Source of the DNA: Methanocella_A sp035319305
GTDB lineage: Archaea; Halobacteriota; Methanocellia; Methanocellales; Methanocellaceae
Assembly: GCA_035319305.1 (NCBI GenBank)
Contig: DATHCY010000302.1
Span: 1-8,589, forward strand
DNA: 8,589 bases
Direction: 5' to 3'
Shown: positions 1 through 5,778 of the stretch, piece by piece
How positions within the stretch are numbered: the stretch's first letter is position 1
Layout of the letters: the number at the start of each line of letters is the position of its first letter
Notes under the pieces: generated by a model
Seen by the model: only the letters and a program-made list of their open reading frames with translations
Told to the model about the DNA's origin: nothing
Databases searched by the model: none
Made by a program: the position numbers and the translations under genes

Positions 1-74
1 ACCTTCATCGGGCAGTCATGTACGCAGAGGCTGCATCCTATGCACACATTATTGTCGATTATAATATTTACCAT
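1..74 (-). CDS. 4Fe-4S ferredoxin-type protein, N-terminus only (runs off window)
   Basis: Reading the minus strand from the ATG at 74-72 gives an open frame to the window edge that begins MVNIIIDNNVCIGCSLCVHDCP. The spacing CxxCxxCxxxCP (Cys 11, 14, 17, 21) is a classic [4Fe-4S] binding motif, so this is the beginning of a ferredoxin or of a larger enzyme with an N-terminal ferredoxin domain; ferredoxin-nitroreductase fusions often start this way, but nothing here decides it. A purine-rich GGTGAGGGT lies at 91-83 on the same strand, somewhat far from the ATG for an ideal ribosome binding site, and a TATATAAA element lies about 32 bases upstream of the ATG. The gene is divergent from the hydrogenase operon and shares its intergenic region. 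Confidence 0.72.
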   Translation of the reverse strand, partial: MVNIIIDNNVCIGCSLCVHDCPMK

Positions 75-105
75 CTCAGATGACCCTCACCTTTTTGATC
101 ATTTT

Positions 106-113
106 TTTATATA
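106..113 (-). promoter_or_regulatory. TATA-box-like element for the divergent minus-strand ferredoxin gene
   Basis: Read on the minus strand, 113-106 is TATATAAA, close to the archaeal TATA consensus, preceded by a G-rich GGGG. It lies 32-39 bases upstream of the minus-strand ATG, which would put transcription start about 10 bases before the start codon if usual archaeal spacing holds. The motif is seen directly; its function is inferred. Confidence 0.45.
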
Positions 114-128
114 CCCCACGGCTCGATG

Positions 129-229
129 AACTAGTTGCCATTGATAGTTTATAAAATTATCCTACTTAAAGAAATAATTACGACTTTGAAAGGCTATTTA
201 TAAAATTTCTGTGATTCCCTGAACTAGTT
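129..229. repeat. Duplicated palindrome AACTAGTT in the divergent intergenic region
   Basis: The sequence TGAACTAGTT occurs at 127-136 and again at 220-229, 93 bases apart. Its core AACTAGTT (129-136 and 222-229) is a perfect 8-base palindrome. Between them another direct repeat, TTTATAAAATT, occurs at 148-158 and 197-207. The rest of 75-362 is AT-rich with no convincing gene on either strand. Paired palindromes in a divergent promoter region could be operator sites for a regulator controlling both transcription units, but short AT-rich words also recur by chance, so this is a weak functional call on a clear sequence observation. Confidence 0.35.
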
Positions 230-302
230 TAAAAACAGAAGGGCTTGACCTATAACAATGTGGTTTTACCGGGACTAGATAGATGTATGAATAACTAATG
301 AG

Positions 303-311
303 AAAATATAT
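303..311 (+). promoter_or_regulatory. Possible TATA box for the plus-strand hydrogenase operon
   Basis: AAAATATAT at 303-311, preceded by GAG, is the A/T-rich element closest to the operon's first ATG (363) at a usable distance; it would place the transcript start near 335 and give a leader of about 30 bases. Competing TATA-like elements are TTTATAAAA at 148-156 and 197-205. No strong Shine-Dalgarno sequence precedes the ATG at 363 (only GGGAA at 354-358), unlike several downstream genes. The choice between these promoters is inference. Confidence 0.3.
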
Positions 312-362
312 GATGCCAGCCGGGGAAAATAGTAGATTAACGACAGCCTTCCCGGGAACCAT

Positions 363-809
363 ATGACCGATGTGATTATTCACGATCCTGCATTATGCAC
401 GGGCTGCAGGCAATGCATGACTGCGTGTTCTTTTAAAAAGTACAGGACATACAACTACAATCTTTCGATGTGCAAAGTCCTCGAAGCCCCTGGAGGGGGC
501 TTCGTAAGGGTTCAGTGCCAGCACTGCAGGGACCCGATGTGCAAGGCGTCATGCCCGGCCGGCGCGGTAAAAAAGAACGATCAAACCGGGTTCGTCACCA
601 TCGATCAGATGCTATGCATCGGCTGCAAAGCCTGCATGTACGCATGCCCGATCTCGATACCGCACATCGGCAGGGGGCTGAAGATCATGGTTAAATGCGA
701 TATGTGTGACGGCGACCCTGAGTGCATTAAGGTCTGCTCTCCTAAGGCGATCAAGATAATGACTCGGGAAGAGGCCGTTAAAAAGATACAGGAGATCGAA
801 AGAAGATGA
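363..809 (+). CDS. Polyferredoxin with four [4Fe-4S] motifs, CooF/HycB-like electron carrier
   Basis: This 148-aa soluble protein has four cysteine clusters in the arrangement of the HycB/CooF/DmsB family: C12-15-18-22, C52-55-60-64, C85-88-91-95 and C112-115-121-125. Motifs II and IV show the expanded spacing (CxxCxxxxCxxxC and CxxCxxxxxCxxxC) typical of that family rather than of simple bacterial ferredoxins. Members shuttle low-potential electrons between a catalytic unit (CO dehydrogenase, formate dehydrogenase, aldehyde oxidoreductase) and a membrane hydrogenase. No such oxidoreductase is in the window, so the partner is unknown. It has no signal peptide or membrane segment and is probably cytoplasmic. 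It is first in the operon and its stop overlaps the next start (ATGA at 806-809). Ligation by all sixteen cysteines is predicted from spacing only. Confidence 0.85.
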   Translation: MTDVIIHDPALCTGCRQCMTACSFKKYRTYNYNLSMCKVLEAPGGGFVRVQCQHCRDPMCKASCPAGAVKKNDQTGFVTIDQMLCIGCKACMYACPISIPHIGRGLKIMVKCDMCDGDPECIKVCSPKAIKIMTREEAVKKIQEIERR

Positions 810-1078
810 AAGAGCTATACCCGTGGCGCAAGGCGGTCAAGATACCGTTGCCGCCAAGTGTCAAGCCCCAGCTGATCCGGCACTTTTCCATCGGCCTGCT
901 ATACCCGGTGACCGATGAGCTAAAGGAAGCCCGTGCGAAGGCCGGGCTGGATCCGATACCGCCCACGGCCCATAGATATGGTGATGCCGTCGAGGATATT
1001 CGGAAGATCATTCGGGCGATAGGCGTGGATCGTAACGTTGGGTTGGACTTGGACCGGATGGAGTATAAGTACAAATGA
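806..1078 (+). CDS. Cysteine-free 90-aa protein of unknown function between the polyferredoxin and HdrB-like genes
   Basis: The 90-aa product begins MKELYPWRKAV and contains no cysteine, no membrane segment and no motif that I recognise. It is proline-rich near the N-terminus and its second half is charged and probably helical (roughly residues 58-75). It overlaps both neighbours by the ATGA pattern (806-809 and 1075-1078), which strongly supports it being translated. Its place directly before an HdrB-like gene is where hdrC usually lies, but it lacks the two [4Fe-4S] motifs that define HdrC, so if related it keeps only a non-cluster part. A role as an adaptor or assembly subunit between the polyferredoxin and the HdrB-like protein is speculation. 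Confidence 0.75.
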   Translation: MKELYPWRKAVKIPLPPSVKPQLIRHFSIGLLYPVTDELKEARAKAGLDPIPPTAHRYGDAVEDIRKIIRAIGVDRNVGLDLDRMEYKYK

Positions 1079-1950
1079 CGTCTAGATATTCTCATTTTCT
1101 CGGCTGTGTCATGCCGGCCAAGATGCCGTGGGCCGAGGCTGCTATCATGAAAAGCCTGCCCCGTATGGGAGTCGACGTTGTCTACCTGGAGAGGTCCACC
1201 TGCTGCCCGAGAGTGGGCGTGTGGATTTCCGTGGATAAGCGGGTCTGGCTGGCGCTGGCCTCGTACAACCTGCTGCAGGCGGAGCAGCAGGGGCGGGATG
1301 TGATGGTATCATGCAACGGGTGCTACGTGACGCTCTACGAGGCCAATAAGGTCCTGCACGAGGACCCTAAGGCCCTTGAGGAGGTCAATAGCTACCTGGC
1401 GGCGGCGGGTAGATCGTACCACGGCAATGTGAATATCAAACACTTCCTCGAAGTCCTGTACGAGGATGTTGGCATTGATTATATCCGAAAAGAGTGCAGA
1501 AAACTGGACGTTCGCGTCGCTATACACCCTGGCTGCCATATGCGGATCTTCCCGGACGGCAAGCTTGTCCGGTATTTCACCGAGATACTGGACGCTATCG
1601 GCGTCACTATCGTGCCGTACGGGCTGGAGCAGATGTGCTGCGGTCTGCAAGCGAACCTGGCGGATAAGGAATTCGCCATCTACGAACGGGCAATGAAGAA
1701 GCTTGATGCAGTCAAAAAGACCGACGTGGACGCGCTCGTTCTGGTCTGCGCCGGGTGCTACGACCAGTTTGACCGGGTCATCGGCTCGCTACGGAGGAAA
1801 GACAACTACAACTTCGACGTGCCCGTGATCCACCTAGCGGAGCTGGTCGCCGTTTCTTTCGGGCTGAAGCCGGACGAGTTTGGCATGCGCTACATGCGCA
1901 CGGCGCCCGTGGACGCGCTCATCGAGAAGCTGGAGAGCAACGGGAAATGA
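1075..1950 (+). CDS. HdrB-like protein with two CCG (non-cubane [4Fe-4S]) domains
   Basis: The 291-aa protein carries both CCG domains of heterodisulfide reductase subunit B. Domain 1: C11, the C43-C44 pair (CCP variant) and C80-N-G-C83. Domain 2: C154 (HPGCH), C188-C189-G and C225-A-G-C228. All ten cysteines that coordinate the two non-cubane clusters in HdrB are present, so the protein should be redox-competent. HdrB reduces the CoM-S-S-CoB disulfide in methanogens; relatives reduce other disulfides or pass electrons. There is no hdrA or canonical hdrC here; the partners are a polyferredoxin and a membrane [NiFe]-hydrogenase. Whether this paralogue acts on CoM-S-S-CoB is not decidable from sequence. 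Length and start fit the family, and it overlaps both flanking genes by four bases. Confidence 0.9.
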   Translation: MTSRYSHFLGCVMPAKMPWAEAAIMKSLPRMGVDVVYLERSTCCPRVGVWISVDKRVWLALASYNLLQAEQQGRDVMVSCNGCYVTLYEANKVLHEDPKALEEVNSYLAAAGRSYHGNVNIKHFLEVLYEDVGIDYIRKECRKLDVRVAIHPGCHMRIFPDGKLVRYFTEILDAIGVTIVPYGLEQMCCGLQANLADKEFAIYERAMKKLDAVKKTDVDALVLVCAGCYDQFDRVIGSLRRKDNYNFDVPVIHLAELVAVSFGLKPDEFGMRYMRTAPVDALIEKLESNGK

Positions 1951-2219
1951 AGCCCTACTTTGTCATAGCCCTTATCATCATGTCCATCAGCGTGATCGGA
2001 TCGCTGCTGGTTAACAGCAACCTAGTACTGCTGTTCCTATTTGCTGAACTCGCGTCCTTGGTATCATTTTACATGTTCTTCTCCGTAATCATACCCTCGT
2101 TGTTCCCAGAGCATCACAAAGTGGATGAAAATTTCAACTGCGGGGCCAGCGAGATGTACCTCGGCTCGGAAGAGGCCTACACGCCACAGGCGCCCTTCGG
2201 GGGTGTAAAAGATCGATAA
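1947..2219 (+). CDS. Small two-helix membrane subunit, possibly NuoK-like (half-length)
   Basis: The 90-aa product has two predicted membrane helices, about residues 4-22 and 26-50, followed by a hydrophilic 40-residue tail with a single cysteine (C65, in NFNCG) that ends PFGGVKDR. The helical part can be aligned by eye with the first two helices of NuoK: in both, an Asn at the helix 2 start is followed nine residues later by a membrane-embedded Glu (here N25 and E34; in E. coli NuoK N27 and the functionally important E36). The third NuoK helix with its second Glu is missing and replaced by the polar tail. A NuoA-like subunit or a remnant of the C-terminus of a HyfB/EchA-type subunit are alternatives. 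Its place between HdrB and the hydrogenase large subunit makes it a hydrogenase subunit by context. Confidence 0.6.
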   Translation: MKPYFVIALIIMSISVIGSLLVNSNLVLLFLFAELASLVSFYMFFSVIIPSLFPEHHKVDENFNCGASEMYLGSEEAYTPQAPFGGVKDR

Positions 2220-2304
2220 CTTCTCCGGCAAGCTACAGGTAAAAAAGATCGGTCCTGACGAGCTGCGGCAATCGGTCAAGGCCCTGCTGGACGACGGGGG
2301 AAGA
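2209..2304 (+). other. In-frame upstream extension of the hydrogenase large subunit without a standard start codon
   Basis: The reading frame of the large subunit stays open from 2209 and encodes a NuoC-like N-terminal segment (KIDNFSGKLQVKKIGPDEL and on through a helix into the first beta strand), which the annotated ATG at 2305 would cut off. No ATG, GTG or TTG occurs in frame here. ATC at 2212 sits six bases after GGGGGTG (2199-2205), which resembles a good archaeal ribosome binding site, and would overlap the preceding gene by eight bases. Alternatively a GTG at 2203 is followed immediately by an in-frame TAA (2206-2208), which a single substitution would remove. CTG codons at 2263, 2284 and 2287 are further options. 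Rare ATC start, mutation and sequencing error cannot be separated here. Confidence 0.5.
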
Positions 2305-3777
2305 ATGATGTACGCCACCGGCGTCGACATGGGCGTAGAGGGCATCAGGGTCGACTATTATTTCAGCTTCGACCATATGGAGCAGGGCAGCCACACGATC
2401 CTGCGCACCGCCCTGGACCGGGACCGGCCGGTGCTAAAGTCGGTCACTACGCTGACGCCGCAGGCGGACTGGTCGGAGAGGGAGATGATCGAGTTTCTAG
2501 GGGTAAAAGCCGAAGAGCACCCCGACCCCCGCCATCTATGGCTGCCGCTGAACTGGGATCAGATGTACACCCAGGAGGCCCCGCCGGAGGAAAAGAAGCC
2601 CCAGGCAGCTATCCACTCGAGCGATCATATCACCACGATGCCGATCTCAACCGTGCCGTACGGCCCGTATCACCCTGCATTTATCGAGAGCAACTACTTC
2701 AAGATGTCAGTAGAGGACGAAGTAGTCCGCAAAGCGGACCTGAAGCTAGGCTTTAACCACCGCAGCATCATCAAGCTGATGGAGCGTAGGGACTACTACA
2801 AGGACGTCTACCTCGCAGAGCGAGTCTGCGGCCTGTGTAACGCACACCACGCATTATCCTTCTGTCTGGCCGTGGAGAATATCGGTCGGATCGGGATCCC
2901 GAAGCGTGCAGAGATCCTCCGCACATTAATCTGCGAGATGGAGCGCATACAGAGCCACCTGATGGCGAACGGCATCCTCGGCGATCTAGTCGGATATAAA
3001 ACGATGCTCATGCAGTTCCTGCGCATCAGGGAGGATATCCAGGACAGCCTGGAACTTGTCTCCGGCCAGCGGGTGACCCATGGCCTGGTCACGCTGGGAG
3101 GGGTTCGGAGGGACGTCACGCCCGCGCAGGCGACCTTCGTCTCTAGAAAGCTCGATTCGATGAAAAGGGGGATCGATATGCTGTACGAGGAGGTGCTCTC
3201 CAACGACGTGCTGATTGGAAGGCTGCACAGAGTCGGGGTGCTGACGCCGGAAGAGGCGGTGCACCTGGGCGCCGTCGGCCCGACCGCACGGAGCACCGGC
3301 CGGCGCATTGATGCCCGGAAGAATTCGCCGTACGCATACTACGAGAACCTGGACTGGGATATCGTCACCGAGCACGGGGGAGATTCTCTAGCTCGGATGA
3401 AGGTAAAGATGAGGGAGGCGCAGGTCGCCATCAGCATCGCGGAGCAGTGCCTGGAGAAGCTCAAATCCGCGCCGCCAGAGATCGCTGTCAAGGTCAACGA
3501 GCTGCCCTGCTCCGAGGCGCTGGCGCTGACCGAGCCGCCACGGGGCGAACTGCTGTACCATGTCGCCTCAAACGGCACCAATACCCCGGAGTTCGTCCGC
3601 ATCCGCGTTCCCACCTTTATGAACGCATACATCATGCTCAAGCTGCTGCATGGCTCATATGTAGCGGACGTGCCGGCTATTATGGGCAGTATCGACCCGT
3701 GTTATTCCTGCACCGATAGGGTTACCGTCCACAGGGACATGAATGTTGCTATTAGGAAAAAAGGGGAAGATCGATGA
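2305..3777 (+). CDS. Group 4 [NiFe]-hydrogenase large subunit, NuoC-NuoD fusion (HycE/EchE type)
   Basis: From ATG 2305 this is 490 aa. Residues about 1-85 are a NuoC (30-kDa) domain ending in the signature WSEREMIEFLGV followed by HPDPRHLWLP; the rest is a NuoD-type catalytic domain. Both NiFe-ligating motifs are intact: R-V-C175-G-L-C178 followed by HH near the N-terminal side, and D-P-C466-Y-S-C469-T-D-R near the C-terminus. This marks a real hydrogenase rather than a complex I NuoD, which lacks these cysteines. It catalyses H+/H2 interconversion on the cytoplasmic face of the membrane complex, with the small subunit at 5368. Few residues follow the last CxxC (21), so the short tail beyond the TDR motif suggests no long cleavable extension. 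Its stop overlaps the next start (ATGA, 3774-3777). The true N-terminus is probably upstream (see 2209-2304). Confidence 0.93.
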   Translation: MMYATGVDMGVEGIRVDYYFSFDHMEQGSHTILRTALDRDRPVLKSVTTLTPQADWSEREMIEFLGVKAEEHPDPRHLWLPLNWDQMYTQEAPPEEKKPQAAIHSSDHITTMPISTVPYGPYHPAFIESNYFKMSVEDEVVRKADLKLGFNHRSIIKLMERRDYYKDVYLAERVCGLCNAHHALSFCLAVENIGRIGIPKRAEILRTLICEMERIQSHLMANGILGDLVGYKTMLMQFLRIREDIQDSLELVSGQRVTHGLVTLGGVRRDVTPAQATFVSRKLDSMKRGIDMLYEEVLSNDVLIGRLHRVGVLTPEEAVHLGAVGPTARSTGRRIDARKNSPYAYYENLDWDIVTEHGGDSLARMKVKMREAQVAISIAEQCLEKLKSAPPEIAVKVNELPCSEALALTEPPRGELLYHVASNGTNTPEFVRIRVPTFMNAYIMLKLLHGSYVADVPAIMGSIDPCYSCTDRVTVHRDMNVAIRKKGEDR

Positions 3778-4709
3778 TCAACCTGGCCTGGATCAACCCG
3801 GCTATCGCGTTCTTCGTCGGGGTACTTCTGGCGTTCAACCTGCGCAAAGTCTTTGCCAGGATCCAGTCCCGCCGGGGCCCGCTGGTCCTACTGCCTCGCA
3901 GATGGCATGACATCAACCGGACGAAGGTACTACAGCCGGTATATGATATTATGAAGCTGCTGAGCAAGCGGACGATCCTGCCGGCGACGGCCACGCCGTT
4001 TTTCATCATCGGACCGCTGCTAGCACTGGCCTTTGCGCTGGTTCTGCCGCTGTTCGTTCCTGTTGGAGGCATGTCATTCGACTACCAGTTCAGTATGGTG
4101 GTCGTCTTCTACTTGCTGATTGGCGTCACCATGTGCGTGATCATCGGGGGCACGGCCAGCGCGTCGCTGTTTGCTGCAATAGGAGGCGTGAGAGAGATCG
4201 AGCTGATGCTTGCCAATGAGATCCCATTTATCCTCGGCTGCTTCGCCCTCGCTATTTACTGGAACACCCTCTCGATCACGAAGATGATGGAGTTCAATAT
4301 CATCCGCAACCCCTTCGCAGCGACAGCATTCTTCATCGCCATGCTTGTCAAGCTCAGGGTTAGACCGTTCGACATCGCCGAGGCCGACTCGGAGATCGTG
4401 GGAGGACTCACTACTGAGTACAGCGGCAAGCTGCTCGGGGTGTTGGAGATCACCAAAGTCCTGATGCTATTCTCGCTGTCGGCACTGTTCGTGGACCTGT
4501 TCCTCTGGATCCCAAACGCGACAGGCATAATTGCCTTGACGCTATTCCTAGCGGAAGTCTTCCTAGTGGGGATCTCGATCGGAGTGGTGAACGCACTGTT
4601 CGCCAGGTTTCGCATCGATCAAGCGACTCGTTGGCTCTTCATCGTGTCTACCGCGCTGGGCGTCATCGCGGTCTCATGCGCCATAATAACAAGGGGGTCG
4701 CCGCTGTGA
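3774..4709 (+). CDS. Hydrogenase membrane anchor subunit, NuoH/EchB family
   Basis: The 311-aa hydrophobic protein has about eight membrane segments and the conserved cytoplasmic loops of NuoH/EchB/HycD: an early ARIQSRRGP loop (residues 28-36), and the loop R197-PFDIAEADSEIVGG, which contains the conserved acidic residues D200, E203, D205 and E207, followed by TEYSGK. In complex I and group 4 hydrogenases these loops contact the large/small subunit pair and form the proton-entry region of the E-channel. The subunit anchors the soluble hydrogenase arm to the membrane. Length is normal for the family. The ATG at 3774 follows AGGGGAAG at a suitable spacing and overlaps the preceding stop; the TGA at 4707-4709 overlaps the GTG start of the next gene. 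Confidence 0.93.
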   Translation: MINLAWINPAIAFFVGVLLAFNLRKVFARIQSRRGPLVLLPRRWHDINRTKVLQPVYDIMKLLSKRTILPATATPFFIIGPLLALAFALVLPLFVPVGGMSFDYQFSMVVVFYLLIGVTMCVIIGGTASASLFAAIGGVREIELMLANEIPFILGCFALAIYWNTLSITKMMEFNIIRNPFAATAFFIAMLVKLRVRPFDIAEADSEIVGGLTTEYSGKLLGVLEITKVLMLFSLSALFVDLFLWIPNATGIIALTLFLAEVFLVGISIGVVNALFARFRIDQATRWLFIVSTALGVIAVSCAIITRGSPL

Positions 4710-5368
4710 ACCATAGAGGAGCATTCATCAAGCTGATCGCCAACCTCTTCCGAAAGCCGATCACGGTGGACGAGGACTATGGTTTCCTGTCGAACACATA
4801 CCGATCGATGCCCCGGAGGGACGACGAGAAGTGCACCGGCTGCGGTGCTTGCTTCGAGCGGTGCTCCAGCGGCGCCACGAAGATCACCGACATGAATGGA
4901 CAGCGTACCGTCACGGTGGACGGCGGTAACTGCATATTTTGTGGCAGATGCGCCGACGTCTGCCCTGAACATGCACTGAAGCTAAACTTCGAGCCGGAGA
5001 CGCCGGAAGAACAGGCGGCCCGGGAAACTATGCTGAAGAGGGCGGGGCTCGCGGACGACGACCTTTGCGCGGTCGCAGATACAGATCCTAACGAGTGCAT
5101 GAAGAAGGTAGATCTATCACACTACGGGAAAGACCCCGGGCCAACCACCGACACCACTCTGAAACTGCAGCGCTGTTCCGTCTGCGGAGAGATCATGCCC
5201 GTCACCGAAAAATACCTGGGAGTCATCCATGACCGCACGCTCTCCAATTTACAGCCCGACACGGCGAATGTCATCGAGGATGATATGAAGAAATACCTGA
5301 CCGCATGCATCGATTGTCGACAGAAGTACAGCCTGAGATGGGGCACACACCCGAGGAAGTGGACTTGA
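4706..5368 (+). CDS. NuoI/HycF/EchF-type 2x[4Fe-4S] hydrogenase subunit with C-terminal CxxC pair
   Basis: I place the start at GTG 4706, seven bases after GGGGGT (4693-4698) and overlapping the preceding TGA (GTGA), giving 220 aa; the frame is open further upstream but that part lies inside the membrane subunit gene. Two [4Fe-4S] motifs are present: C43-46-49-53 and C76-79-82-86-P. The fourth cysteine of the first motif is followed by Ser rather than the usual Pro. The region resembles NuoI, which carries electrons between the small subunit and an external ferredoxin. A C-terminal extension has C157-x-x-C160-G and C201-x-x-C204, a pattern also found at the end of HycF/HyfH and likely to bind zinc or iron. 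The ATG of the small subunit overlaps the stop by one base. Confidence 0.9.
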   Translation: MNHRGAFIKLIANLFRKPITVDEDYGFLSNTYRSMPRRDDEKCTGCGACFERCSSGATKITDMNGQRTVTVDGGNCIFCGRCADVCPEHALKLNFEPETPEEQAARETMLKRAGLADDDLCAVADTDPNECMKKVDLSHYGKDPGPTTDTTLKLQRCSVCGEIMPVTEKYLGVIHDRTLSNLQPDTANVIEDDMKKYLTACIDCRQKYSLRWGTHPRKWT

Positions 5369-5778
5369 TGGACATGATCAAAAGATCTCCATGGGTGTAT
5401 CACGCCCACGCTGGAGGCTGCGTCGGGTGCGATATAGAACTGGTGGCGTGTATGGGACCCAGGTATGATCTTGAGCGGCTGGGCATCAGGTGGGTGGCGT
5501 CGCCCAGGTACGCGGATATCCTGCTGGTCACCGGGCCTGTGCCGCTACATACCAAGCCGTTTCTGGAGCGTGTGTACGGCCAGACGCCCGAGCCCAAGCG
5601 GGTCATTGCCATGGGGGCGTGCGGCTGCTCCTGCGGGGTGTTCATCGACGAGGAGAACTACTCCATTGCCGGGCCGGTGGAGAAGATCATCCCGGTGGAT
5701 GTGAAGATCCCCGGATGTCCGCCCAAGCCAGAGGCGATCATCGAGGGAATTATCAAAGTCCTCAGGATGAAAAATTGA
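5368..5778 (+). CDS. Group 4 [NiFe]-hydrogenase small subunit, NuoB/EchC family
   Basis: Starting at ATG 5368 (overlapping TGA 5366-5368) the product is 136 aa and begins just before the conserved SPWVYHAHAGGCVGCDIE segment, as in EchC/HycG. The cysteines of the single proximal [4Fe-4S] cluster are visible: C18 and C21, C85 in MGACGCSCG, and C117 in IPGCPPKP. Extra cysteines C87 and C89 lie beside C85. The subunit is short, as expected for energy-converting hydrogenases that carry one cluster, and it has no Tat signal. It receives electrons from the NiFe site and passes them to the NuoI-type subunit. A longer start at 5338 or 5305 is possible but would overlap the upstream gene more and add non-conserved residues. 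Confidence 0.93.
   Translation: MDMIKRSPWVYHAHAGGCVGCDIELVACMGPRYDLERLGIRWVASPRYADILLVTGPVPLHTKPFLERVYGQTPEPKRVIAMGACGCSCGVFIDEENYSIAGPVEKIIPVDVKIPGCPPKPEAIIEGIIKVLRMKN

Noticed and set aside
198..383. A minus-strand 61-aa open frame across the intergenic region and the start of the polyferredoxin gene
   Set aside because: It overlaps the promoter region and first codons of a well-supported gene, has no recognisable domain, and its composition follows AT-rich noncoding DNA.
2808..3308. Long minus-strand open frames (up to 166 aa) opposite the hydrogenase large subunit
   Set aside because: They are antisense shadows of a strongly coding, G+C-rich gene with complete motif conservation on the plus strand; their Ser/Arg-rich translations show no family features.
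4631..4705. An upstream ATG extension of the NuoI-type subunit
   Set aside because: It lies wholly inside the membrane-subunit gene in another frame; GTG 4706 has a good ribosome binding site and the typical stop/start overlap.
5305..5367. An N-terminal extension of the hydrogenase small subunit
   Set aside because: The added residues overlap the upstream gene and are outside the conserved family region, which begins just after ATG 5368.
2305..5778. A complex I / F420H2 dehydrogenase (Fpo/Nuo) fragment instead of a hydrogenase
   Set aside because: Both NiFe-binding CxxC motifs are intact in the large subunit (C175/C178 and C466/C469), which complex I NuoD and FpoD lack.
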